Of a stretch of DNA of 64,000 nucleotides, positions 16,842 to 25,097 are shown piece after piece; the first letter of the stretch is position 1; each line of letters begins with the position of its first letter. The translations under genes were made by a program, and so were the position numbers. This stretch comes from CAVPWP01 sp963709395 (GTDB lineage Bacteria; Pseudomonadota; Alphaproteobacteria; Rhodobacterales; Rhodobacteraceae). Location: assembly GCA_963709395.1 (NCBI GenBank), contig CAVPWP010000020.1, positions 1 through 64,000 on the forward strand, in the 5' to 3' direction. Below the pieces are notes generated by a model. The model had not been told where the DNA came from. It was given only the letters and a program-made list of their open reading frames with translations, and searched no databases.

Positions 16842-19016
16842 ATGGCTGACACGTACGCGAAAGACGGCGCCGCCCTCGTGATCCGCTTCAACGGTGAGAC
16901 CATTTGGATCGAGCCATGGGGTCCGGACGCGCTGCGGGTCCGGGCGCGGCCGGGCGGCGAGGTCGTGGAGCCACATATCTCCGCACTCCTGCCTGCCGGG
17001 CCCGCCCGCTCAGTGATCGGCATCGACGGCCCGACGGCGCGCATCGCCAACGGACGCATCTCGGCCGAGGTGCGTCTGACCCGCCGCCTCGGAGCTGACG
17101 TGCCGAGGGAGCCCGTCATTCGCTTCGTCCGTACCGACACCGGCGAGGAGCTTCTCGCCGAGACGCGGAGCCATTTCGCCGGGCCACCTCCGCGTAACTT
17201 CAAGCCGATCGCCAGCGGATCCTTTCAACTGGAGGCCCGTTTCAAGGCATATGCGGGCGAGGAGATCATGGGCCTCGGCCAGCCACAGCACGGGCTCGAG
17301 GACTTGAAGGGCACCTCGACGACGCTCCTCCAGCAGAACACGCATGTGGTCGTTCCGTTCGTCCTCTCCTCGCGGGGCTACGGCTTCCTATGGAACAACC
17401 CTGCGACGGGCCGTGCCGATTTCGCCACGAACATCACCCGCTGGCTCGCCGACGCAACGCCTGGCCTCGACTACTGGATCACGGCCGGGGATACGCCGGC
17501 CGCGATCCTGTCGACCTACGTCGCGGCGACCGGAATGCCCCCCGTACTGCCCATGTGGGCGACCGGGTTCTGGCAGTGCAAGCTGCGCTATCGCACGCAG
17601 GCGGAGATCCTGTCGGTCGCCCGCGAATACCGGCGCCGGAACCTGCCGCTGTCCTGCATCGTGATTGACTTCTTCGCCTGGACACGGCAGGGCGAATGGA
17701 AGTTCGACCCGAAAGACTGGCCGGACCCCGAGGGGCTCGTCCGGGAGCTTCGCGAGATGGACATCCGCACGATCGTCTCGATCTGGCCGACCGTCGCCGC
17801 CAATGCCGAAACCTACCGCGAGATGCGGGAGAAGGGTTATCTCCTACGGACAGAGCGCGGCGTTCCGGTGGTGATTCAGTTCCCCGACAAGGACCCCTAC
17901 GGTGTTCATTTCCTCACCTACTACGACGCCTTCAACCCCGAGGCGCGGGATTTTCACTGGGCGCGCGTCAAGGCGAACTATGTCGACCGCGGGATCGAGA
18001 ATTTCTGGCTCGACGCCTGCGAACCCGAGATGCGCCCGGCGCATGCCGACCACGTGCGAACACACCTTGGCAACGGGGCGGAGATGATGTCGGCCTTTCC
18101 ACTCCTGCATGCGGGCCGCTATGCCGCGGGGCTGAAGGCGGCGGGTGCCGAGGACGCGGTGCTCCTGTGCCGCTCGACCTGGGCTGGCGGACAGCGCTAC
18201 CCGACGATCCTGTGGTCGGGCGATGTCTGGTCGACATGGGAGGATTATCGCGCCCAGATCGCCGCGGGCCTCCATGCGGCGATGTCGGGGATCGGCTGGT
18301 GGAACAGCGACATCGGAGGGTTCTATGAAGGACACCGGGACAATCCCGATTTCCAGGAGCTTCTCGTCCGGTGGTTCGAGTTCGGGGTGTTCTCGCCGAT
18401 CTGTCGCCTGCATGGGGTGCGGGTGCCGAACGGCGTTCCCTTTTCCGCCCCCGACGGTGAGGTCGACTACGGCGCCGAGTTGTTCCACGTCTTCACCGAT
18501 ACCGGCGGCGACAACGAGGTCTGGTCCTACACGCCGGAACTCTTTGCGATCTTCGAACGTCTTCTCCGGGTGCGGGAAAACCTCCGCCCGTACCTTGCGG
18601 GGCTCTTCGCCGAGTATTCTCGAACGGGAACACCACCCATGCGGCCGCTATCCTTCGCCTTTCCGGGTCAGCCCTCTCTTACCGGACAGGCCGCCTACAT
18701 GCTTGGGCCGGACCTGCTTGTCGCGCCGGTGACCGAACCGGGTGCCGAGGTGAGGGAAGTCCGTCTCCCATTGGGGGAGGATTGGGTACATGTATGGTCT
18801 TCGACCACACACCCGGGTGGCTCTACAGCATCGGCACCCTGCCCACTCGGCCAAGTGCCTGTCTTCTGCCGATCCGACGCTTCGGCTCTTTTCGAGAAGG
18901 TCTTCTCGAACTCGGCCATAGGCCCCCGGCGAAAGCGGACAGCGAACGCAACCGGGTCTCCGGGCAAGCCACATGAAGCCTTGGAAGGATTGCGACAGAG
19001 ACGTGGAACGGCTTGA
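16842..19016 (+). CDS. GH31 alpha-glycosidase (alpha-xylosidase/alpha-glucosidase type)
   Basis: A GH31 enzyme of about 700 residues. It has an N-terminal beta-sandwich and then the (beta/alpha)8 barrel, with the nucleophile Asp in F-W-L-D-A-C-E-P-E near residue 389 and the acid/base Asp in W-S-G-D-V-W near 459. It resembles YicI-like alpha-xylosidases more than maltases. There is no signal peptide, so it should act on imported oligosaccharides or glycosides. The conserved C-terminal sandwich can be followed to about 18890 (Q-V-P-V-F-C-R-S-D). The last 40 or so residues are basic and unrelated, and overlap an HNH fragment in another frame, so the original end may be lost. Confidence 0.9.
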   Translation: MADTYAKDGAALVIRFNGETIWIEPWGPDALRVRARPGGEVVEPHISALLPAGPARSVIGIDGPTARIANGRISAEVRLTRRLGADVPREPVIRFVRTDTGEELLAETRSHFAGPPPRNFKPIASGSFQLEARFKAYAGEEIMGLGQPQHGLEDLKGTSTTLLQQNTHVVVPFVLSSRGYGFLWNNPATGRADFATNITRWLADATPGLDYWITAGDTPAAILSTYVAATGMPPVLPMWATGFWQCKLRYRTQAEILSVAREYRRRNLPLSCIVIDFFAWTRQGEWKFDPKDWPDPEGLVRELREMDIRTIVSIWPTVAANAETYREMREKGYLLRTERGVPVVIQFPDKDPYGVHFLTYYDAFNPEARDFHWARVKANYVDRGIENFWLDACEPEMRPAHADHVRTHLGNGAEMMSAFPLLHAGRYAAGLKAAGAEDAVLLCRSTWAGGQRYPTILWSGDVWSTWEDYRAQIAAGLHAAMSGIGWWNSDIGGFYEGHRDNPDFQELLVRWFEFGVFSPICRLHGVRVPNGVPFSAPDGEVDYGAELFHVFTDTGGDNEVWSYTPELFAIFERLLRVRENLRPYLAGLFAEYSRTGTPPMRPLSFAFPGQPSLTGQAAYMLGPDLLVAPVTEPGAEVREVRLPLGEDWVHVWSSTTHPGGSTASAPCPLGQVPVFCRSDASALFEKVFSNSAIGPRRKRTANATGSPGKPHEALEGLRQRRGTA

Positions 19017-19269
19017 CGTCTACAACGGCTTGTTGCTGTCGGTCCTCTGGGACGCTGCCTTCGACAGGTACCTTGTGACCTTTCGCGAAGACGGGTTTCC
19101 GGAGTTCTCGCCTCACCTATCCGCGGCGGCTCGAGCGCAGCTCAATGTGGACCTCAAGGTGCCTATCGCGCTCTCCGAAGAGCATCTGCCCTATCTGTCG
19201 CACCATCGGTCGACGTTTGCACGCCTATCTGCGGCGCCGAATGCTCCTCCGCAGCAAGATTCCGCCTAA
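18973..19269 (+). pseudogene. HNH endonuclease C-terminal remnant
   Basis: This frame encodes N-G-L-L-L-S-V-L-W-D-A-A-F-D, then L-V-T-F-R-E-D-G, ending L-P-Y-L-S-H-H-R-S-T-F. It matches the C-terminal half of HNH_2-type endonucleases, where the family reads D-x-x-N-G-L-L-L...A-F-D-x-G-L-I-T-F. The metal-binding HNH core (A-H-I-x-P) is missing and the apparent ATG lies within the GH31 frame. It is probably a truncated gene joined to the glycosidase end by a recombination event. Confidence 0.6.
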
Positions 19270-19321
19270 CAATCTGATATTATTTAATTAAATGGCGTTT
19301 CGGCGAAGGACGCGTCCGGGC

Positions 19322-19372
19322 AATGGCCAATAATCGGTTGTAAAATGGCCAAGTTAACCCGGCGAATGGCCA
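19322..19372. repeat. Three phased AATGGCCA repeats
   Basis: AATGGCCA occurs at 19322, 19344 and 19365, that is at 22- and 21-base spacing, two helical turns apart on the same DNA face. The block lies in a relatively AT-rich gap between the HNH remnant and nrdJ. It looks like an iteron or a protein-binding array. No gene lies within 19270-19505. Confidence 0.55.
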
Positions 19373-19408
19373 TTTACAGGTTGCGACCATAATAACAAAG
19401 GTATCACC

Positions 19409-19523
19409 AGCCACGCCTACCCGCATGGGCGCAAATGACCTTGGCAATGGGCGCCAAAACCCCAGAAATGGGTTCGAATTACCCCTATTTTCAATCAACA
19501 CGGGCTCAAGCCACGCCTATCCG
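19409..19523. repeat. Direct repeat duplicating the nrdJ 3' end
   Basis: AGCCACGCCTAYCCG occurs at 19409-19423 and 19509-19523, matching at 14 of 15 positions and exactly 100 bases apart. The second copy spans the last codons of nrdJ (coding R-I-G-V-A on the minus strand). The first copy, read the same way, would code R-V-G-V-A. A duplicated gene 3' end is what integration at that end leaves behind. Confidence 0.5.
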
Positions 19524-22055
19524 ACATTTCGAGTGCCCGCACGACGCGCAGGTCATGCAGCCCTCGACCATGCGCATGTCGTACTGGCCGCAGGCCGGGC
19601 AGGCCGGGCCGCGCGCGCCGCTGAGGTTCACGACCTGTGCCCTTGGATCTTCCTTCAGACCCATCCCCTCTCCCTCGATAAAGCCGATGGCAATGAGGTG
19701 ACGTTCGATCACCCCGCCGATGGCCGCAAGGATCGAGGGCACGTATTTGCCGTTCATCCAGGCCCCGCCGCGCGGATCGAACACGGCCTTCAGCTCCTCG
19801 ACAACGAAGCTCACATCGCCGCCGCGGCGGAACACGGCCGAGATCATCCGCGTCAACGCCACCGTCCAGGCGAAATGCTCCATGTTCTTCGAGTTGATGA
19901 AGACCTCGAAGGGCCGGCGGTGGCCGCCGATGATGATATCGTTGATGGTGATGTAGATGGCGTGGTTCGAATCCGGCCATTTCAGCTTGTAGGTCTGGCC
20001 CTCAAGCGCCTGCGGCCGGTCGAGCGGTTCCGAGATGTAGACCACGTCGCCATGCGGCACGCGGGGTTCGGTGCCGTGGCGGGTCACGACTTCGGCGGCG
20101 GGCTCAATCGCAGCGCCCCCCGGCCCCTCGCCTTCCGCGAAGAGCAGCCAGCGCGGGGTCACGCCCAGCGCCTCGGCCACCGCGCGGGCGTCGCGGTTGG
20201 TGGGCTTGTGCCCCTCGTCCCACGAGGCGATGCGGTCGGGGTCGACACCGGACTTCGCGGCGAGCGTCGGGATGTCCTCGATCCCCACGGCGGCGGCGGC
20301 GGCCTCGATCCGGGCGGCGATGGTGCCGGGTTTCGGGGCCTCGGCCTTCGCGGGCTTCTCCTCGGCCACGCTGAGCACGCTGCCCGTCACCGCGTTCGGC
20401 CGGTAGGTGGTGCAGCCTTTGCAGCCGGTCTCGTAGGCCTCCATGTAGACGTCCTTGAACGCCTCGAACCCGATGTCCTCGGGGCAGTTGATCGTCTTGG
20501 AAATCGACGAATCCACCCATTTCTGCGCCGCCGCCTGCATCTTGACGTGTTCGAGCGGCTGAAGCGTCTGGGCGTTGACGAAATAGTCGGGAAGATCCAC
20601 ATCCCCGAACCGCTGCCGCCAGAGCTGGACCGCATAGTCGACGACCTCTTCCTCGGTCCGCGTGCCATCCTTCTGCAACACCTTGCGGGTATAGGCATAG
20701 GCGAAGACCGGTTCGATCCCGCTCGAGACGTTGCCGGCGTACAGGCTGATCGTGCCGGTGGGCGCGATGGACGTCAGAAGCGCGTTGCGGATGCCGTGTT
20801 TCTTGATCGCTGCGCGGACATCGGCATCCATATGCCGAAGCGCTCCGGAGGCAAGGAACTTCTTGGCGTCGAACAGCGGGAATGCCCCCTTTTCCTTCGC
20901 GATCTCCACGCTGGCCAGATAGGACGCCCGCGCGATGCGGTGCAGCCAGCGTTCGGTCTGGCGCGCGGCCTCGTCCGAGCCATAGCGCAGCCCCATCATC
21001 AAGAGCGCGTCGGCAAGGCCGGTGACGCCAAGGCCGATACGGCGCTTGGCCTGCGCCTCGGCTTCCTGCTGGGGCAGCGGGAACCGCGACGCATCGACCA
21101 CGTTGTCCATCATCCGGACGGCTGTGGCGACCAGTTCGTCCAGTTCGTCGGCGTCGATGTCGGCACCGGGGTCGAACGGGTCGCGGACAAGGCGTGCGAG
21201 GTTGATCGACCCCAGAAGACAGGCGCCATACGGCGGAAGGGGCTGTTCGCCGCAAGGATTCGTTGCGGCGATGGTCTCGACGTAGCTGAGGTTGTTCATC
21301 GCGTTGATGCGGTCGATGAAGATCACGCCGGGTTCGGCGTAGTCATAGGTCGACCGCATGATACGGTTCCACAGGTCGCGGGCCTGAACGGTCCGGTAGA
21401 CACGGCCGTCGAACTGAAGATCCCAGGTCGTATCGGCCTTCACCGCCTCCATGAACGGGTCGGTGACAAGGACCGAGACGTTGAAGTTGCGCAGCCGCGC
21501 CGGGTCGGACTTGGCCGTGATGAAATCCTCGATATCCGGGTGGTCGCAGCGCATCGTGGCCATCATCGCGCCGCGGCGCGACCCCGCCGACATGATGGTC
21601 CGGCACATCGCGTCCCAGACATCCATGAACGACAGCGGCCCCGAGGCGTCGGCGGCCACGCCCGACACCGGAGCGCCCTTCGGCCGGATCGTCGAGAAGT
21701 CATAGCCTATGCCGCCGCCCTGCTGCATCGTCAGCGCGGCCTCCTTCAGCATCTCGAAGATGCCGGCCATGCTGTCGGGGATCGTGCCCATGACGAAGCA
21801 GTTGAACAGCGTCACCGACCGCTCGGTCCCCGCCCCCGCGACGATGCGCCCGGCAGGCAGATAGCGGAAATCCTCGAGCGCTGCGTAAAAGCGCTCCTCC
21901 CAGGTGGCAGGATCCTGTTCGACCGAGGCAAGCGACCGGGCAATGCGGCGCCATGTATCCTCGACCGTTTCGTCGATGGGCGTGCCGTCAGCGGCCTTGA
22001 AGCGGTACTTCATGTCCCAGATGGCTTCGGCGATCGGGGCGGCGAAACGGCTCAT
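19506..22055 (-). CDS. nrdJ: Class II (B12-dependent) ribonucleotide reductase
   Basis: An 849-residue adenosylcobalamin-dependent ribonucleotide reductase making dNTPs with or without oxygen. Seen: F-N-C-F-V, G-G-G-I-G-Y-D-F-S, the active-site loop N-P-C-G-E-Q-P-L, the phosphate-binding P-T-G-T-I-S and C-terminal cysteines (C-P-A-C-G and C-A-S-C-G). An XRE-like helix-turn-helix stretch occupies about residues 575-640 (L-A-A-K-S-G-V-D-P-D-R-I-A-S-W, then A-L-G-V-T-P-R-W-L-L), ahead of the TSCPD-type domain. ATG 22055 (M-S-R-F) is chosen over the upstream 22103 start because the family sequence begins there. The gene is intact despite its length. Confidence 0.95.
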   Translation of the reverse strand: MSRFAAPIAEAIWDMKYRFKAADGTPIDETVEDTWRRIARSLASVEQDPATWEERFYAALEDFRYLPAGRIVAGAGTERSVTLFNCFVMGTIPDSMAGIFEMLKEAALTMQQGGGIGYDFSTIRPKGAPVSGVAADASGPLSFMDVWDAMCRTIMSAGSRRGAMMATMRCDHPDIEDFITAKSDPARLRNFNVSVLVTDPFMEAVKADTTWDLQFDGRVYRTVQARDLWNRIMRSTYDYAEPGVIFIDRINAMNNLSYVETIAATNPCGEQPLPPYGACLLGSINLARLVRDPFDPGADIDADELDELVATAVRMMDNVVDASRFPLPQQEAEAQAKRRIGLGVTGLADALLMMGLRYGSDEAARQTERWLHRIARASYLASVEIAKEKGAFPLFDAKKFLASGALRHMDADVRAAIKKHGIRNALLTSIAPTGTISLYAGNVSSGIEPVFAYAYTRKVLQKDGTRTEEEVVDYAVQLWRQRFGDVDLPDYFVNAQTLQPLEHVKMQAAAQKWVDSSISKTINCPEDIGFEAFKDVYMEAYETGCKGCTTYRPNAVTGSVLSVAEEKPAKAEAPKPGTIAARIEAAAAAVGIEDIPTLAAKSGVDPDRIASWDEGHKPTNRDARAVAEALGVTPRWLLFAEGEGPGGAAIEPAAEVVTRHGTEPRVPHGDVVYISEPLDRPQALEGQTYKLKWPDSNHAIYITINDIIIGGHRRPFEVFINSKNMEHFAWTVALTRMISAVFRRGGDVSFVVEELKAVFDPRGGAWMNGKYVPSILAAIGGVIERHLIAIGFIEGEGMGLKEDPRAQVVNLSGARGPACPACGQYDMRMVEGCMTCASCGHSKCRIGVA

Positions 22056-22174
22056 GCGGGCGATTCCCTTTGAGTGAGAGATATCGACAATAGCCCAATC
22101 CATCCCAAATCCACAACAAGTTGCAGGCGCCGTCAGGTGCGCTACGATATGCGGTGTGGCTTGGGGACGACTCT

Positions 22175-22607
22175 GTGGATAACTTCACTCACCTTCTGAA
22201 ACTCTGCGTCGGCGCCGAAAAGGTCGAGGATCTGACCGACTGGCAGAAGACGCGCGCGCGCCAAGGGGCCGGACGGTTTGCCGCGCCACGTCACCCGGAT
22301 GTGGCCCAAGCGCGAGGCCGAGGTGCTGAACGGCGGGTCGATCTTCTGGGTGTTCAAGGGCGTGATCCTGGCGCGCCAGAGGATCCTGCGCTTCGACGAG
22401 GTGACCGGCAGCGACGGCATCCTGCGCTGCGCGCTCGTGCTCGACCCCAAGGTCGTTCGGACCGAGGCCGCGCCACGGCGGCCGTTCCAGGGCTGGCGCT
22501 ATCTCGACCCCAAGGATGCACCGCGCGATCTGCGCCAGGGCAAAGCGTCCGCCGACGACGCCCCGCCGCAGCTTCTGGCCGCGCTGGCCGAGATCGGTGT
22601 GCGGTAG
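22175..22607 (+). CDS. DUF1489 family protein (one frameshift)
   Basis: The N-terminus T-H-L-L-K-L-C-V-G-A and the later P-R-H-V-T-R-M-W-P-K, then G-G-S-I-F-W-V-F-K-G-V-I and R-R-P-F-Q-G-W-R-Y-L mark the DUF1489 family of alphaproteobacteria. Its function is unknown. A one-base indel near 22258 separates the first 28 residues from the rest; joined, it is a normal-length protein of about 143 residues. GTG 22175 is the likely start, immediately before the conserved motif. It lies divergent to nrdJ and just upstream of cutC. Confidence 0.8.
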
Positions 22608-22611
22608 CGGC

Positions 22612-23326
22612 TTGGATGTTCTTCTCGAGATTTGCGTCGACACGCTGCAAGGCGCGCTGGCCGCAGTGCGCGGCGGGGCGGGGCGGATCGAACTTTGCTC
22701 GGCACTGTCCGAGGGCGGGCTGACGCCTTCGGCCGGGCTGATGCGGGCGGCGGCGGAGCCTACCTGTCCCGGTCTATGCCATGATCCGGCCGCGCAGCGG
22801 TCTGTTCCACTTCACCCCCGAGGACGAGGCGATCATGCACCACGATATCGCTGCGGCCCGCGACGCGGGTCTGGCGGGTGTCGTTCTTGGCGCCCAGGGG
22901 CCCGAAGGCGGGCTCGACACCGGCATGCTGGCGCGGCTTTCGGACACCGCGGGGACGATGGGCCGGACGCTGCACCGGGTGATCGACGTGGTGCCCGACC
23001 CCCTGGCCGCGCTGGATCAGGCCATGGCGCTGGGATTCGAGCGGGTGCTGACCTCGGGCGCGCAGCCTCTCGCGCCCGACGGCACGGCCCTGATCGCCCG
23101 GATGGTGGCCCGGGCCGCCGGTCGGATGTCGGTGATGCCGGGGTGCGGGCTTGAGCCCGACAACGTCGCGCGCGTGCTGGCCGAGACCGGCGCGCGCGAA
23201 GTCCACGCCGCCTGTTCGCGACCCGTCCCCGGCGATCCCGCGTTCTCGGACTTCGACCCGCCGGGCGGGCGGCGAGAAACCTCGGAAGCGGAGGTGCGGG
23301 CGATGGTGGCCGCACTGGGACGCTAA
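22612..23326 (+). CDS. cutC: Copper homeostasis protein CutC (one frameshift)
   Basis: The CutC TIM barrel is recognisable in two frames. L-L-E-I-C-V-D-T-L runs through R-I-E-L-C-S-A-L-S-E-G-G-L-T-P-S-A-G, and after an indel near 22757, M-I-R-P-R-S-G-L-F-H-F continues to the stop at 23326. The combined protein of about 238 residues has family length. CutC was named for copper tolerance, though its biochemical role is unsettled. The likely start is TTG 22612, 4 bases after the DUF1489 stop, so the two are probably co-transcribed. It converges on hisG with a 4-base overlap. Confidence 0.88.
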
Positions 23327-24015
23327 AGCCCCAGCTTCGCCTTCAGTGCCGTGAACACCGCGCGCTCCTTGTCATCCCAGTCAGCCGTCCGCGACTTGAA
23401 GAGCGTGGCCTGGCTGCGCAGGATCGGGCCGTCCGACAGCGACTTGAGGTGGTTCGCGCGCAGCGTCTCACCGGTCGAGGTGATGTCGGCGATGGCTTCG
23501 GCGGTCAGGTTCGCAACGGTACCCTCGGTCGCGCCCTGGCTGTCGACAAGGCGGTAGTCGGCAACGCCGGCCGCGCGCAGCGCCTCGCGCACGAGACGGT
23601 GATACTTGGTCGCGATGCGCATCCTCCGGCCATGCCTTGCGCGGAAGGCCGCAGCCGCGCCATCGAGGTCGTCGAGCGTGTCGACATCGGCCCAGAAGGC
23701 GGGCACGGCGACGACAAGGTCAGCCTGGCCAAAGCCAAGCTCGGCCAGCGTTTCGGTCTGATCCTGCCAGAAGGGAAGTTTCTCGCGCACCATGTCGGTG
23801 CCCGTGACGCCAAGATGGATGCGTCCGGACGCCAGTTCGCGCGGGATCTCGCCCGCCGAAAGCAGACGCAACTCGAGCCCCGGCATCCCCTCGACCGCAC
23901 CGGCGTATTCGCGGTCGTGGCCGGCCAGCGTCATGTCGATGCCGCGCGCCCCGAACCAGGCGAAGGTCTTTTCCATCAGCCGCCCCTTGGACGGCACTCC
24001 AAGGCGCAGGGTCAT
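23323..24015 (-). CDS. hisG: ATP phosphoribosyltransferase, short form
   Basis: A 230-residue short-form HisG that catalyses the first step of histidine synthesis (ATP + PRPP). The sequence begins L-R-L-G-V-P-S-K-G-R-L and includes D-S-Q-G-A-T-E-G-T-V-A-N-L near the PRPP site. The short form lacks the regulatory domain and needs HisZ, whose gene overlaps it by 4 bases upstream. It is the third gene of the hisS-hisZ-hisG operon on the minus strand. Confidence 0.95.
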   Translation of the reverse strand: MTLRLGVPSKGRLMEKTFAWFGARGIDMTLAGHDREYAGAVEGMPGLELRLLSAGEIPRELASGRIHLGVTGTDMVREKLPFWQDQTETLAELGFGQADLVVAVPAFWADVDTLDDLDGAAAAFRARHGRRMRIATKYHRLVREALRAAGVADYRLVDSQGATEGTVANLTAEAIADITSTGETLRANHLKSLSDGPILRSQATLFKSRTADWDDKERAVFTALKAKLGL

Positions 24016-25097
24016 GCCACGCCCCCAAGCTCGAGGACAAGCGCGGGGCGGATCACCCCGCCCACGGCGGGCAGTTCGCGGCCGCGGCCCAGAACGCGGG
24101 TCAGCGCGTCATAGCGCCCGCCGCTGGCCACAGGGGGCAGGTCGGGACGGGTGGCGGCGTAGAAGCCGAAGACGAAGCCGTCGTAGTATTCCATCGAGGT
24201 GCGCCCGTAGCTTGCCTCGAAGTCCAGGGTGTCGACGTCGATCCCCGCCGCCGCCATCGCGTCGAGACGGGCCTCGAACCGGTTCACGGCGGCGGTCAGC
24301 ATGGGCATGTCCACGGCCAGGTTGCGCAGGTGCGCAAGGGCGTTGGGCGGCGTCTCGCGCAAGCTGAGGAGGTCCTGCAGAAGGGCGATCTCTCCGGCCG
24401 CGATGGGCGGGTCGAGCGCATCGGCCTTCAGCGCCGCGATCCGGTCGAGCACCTCGGCCCGGCTGCGCAGGCCGATCTCGGGCGCGGCCCCGGACAGCGG
24501 GTCGGCGGCGGCGATCAGCGCGCGGCGCGCGGCCGGCACGGGCGCGCGGCCGCCGAACCTCTCCAGCAGCGCGCGAAAGCGGTGCGGCCGCCACAGGTGA
24601 CGCAACAGCGCCTCCTTGCGGCGGTCGCTGGTCGAAAGACCCTTCACCGCAGCAGTCAGAAGGCCGATGTCGCCGGTGGCCGCGCGCAGGTTCAGCGGGG
24701 CCAGAAGCTGCGAAAAGGCGGCAAAGACCTCGGCATCGGCCCGGGCGGCGTCGGTGCCGTTGAACACCTCGTATCCGACCTGGATGTACTCCGAGGCGCG
24801 GGCACGGTCGTCTTCCTGCTTGCGAAACACCTCGCCCATGTAGGTATAGCGCCCCGCCCCGCCTTCGCCGTCCATGTGCATCTGGACGACGGGCACGGTG
24901 AAATCGGGGCGCAGCATCGCCTCGCCGCGCACCGGGTCGTGGGTCGTGTAGGCGCGCGCGCGGATTTCCTCGCCATAGAGGTCGAGCAGGATCTCGGCGG
25001 GCTGCAGGATGTCGGCCTCGGCCACCTCGGCGCCCAACGCCTCGAAGGCGGCGCGCAGGCGCAGGGCCTCGGCGCGGATCGCGGCCTTGGCGGGCAT
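24012..25097 (-). CDS. hisZ: ATP phosphoribosyltransferase regulatory subunit
   Basis: A 361-residue HisRS-like paralogue lacking tRNA synthetase function. It retains class II-fold landmarks (L-R-P-D-F-T-V-P-V, and near the end A-S-G-G-R-Y-D-A-L). With short HisG it forms the hetero-octameric enzyme that senses histidine. Its ATG overlaps the reconstructed hisS stop by one base (TGATG) and its stop overlaps hisG by 4 bases. Confidence 0.93.
   Translation of the reverse strand: MPAKAAIRAEALRLRAAFEALGAEVAEADILQPAEILLDLYGEEIRARAYTTHDPVRGEAMLRPDFTVPVVQMHMDGEGGAGRYTYMGEVFRKQEDDRARASEYIQVGYEVFNGTDAARADAEVFAAFSQLLAPLNLRAATGDIGLLTAAVKGLSTSDRRKEALLRHLWRPHRFRALLERFGGRAPVPAARRALIAAADPLSGAAPEIGLRSRAEVLDRIAALKADALDPPIAAGEIALLQDLLSLRETPPNALAHLRNLAVDMPMLTAAVNRFEARLDAMAAAGIDVDTLDFEASYGRTSMEYYDGFVFGFYAATRPDLPPVASGGRYDALTRVLGRGRELPAVGGVIRPALVLELGGVA

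Noticed and set aside
19409..19523. att sites bracketing the whole 5-19 kb island
   Set aside because: The two copies are only 100 bases apart and both lie at the right edge; no matching copy was seen at the left edge and no integrase is present.
19425..22073. An 882-residue open frame opposite nrdJ
   Set aside because: Antisense shadow of a clear nrdJ; composition is arginine/histidine-rich with no recognisable domain.
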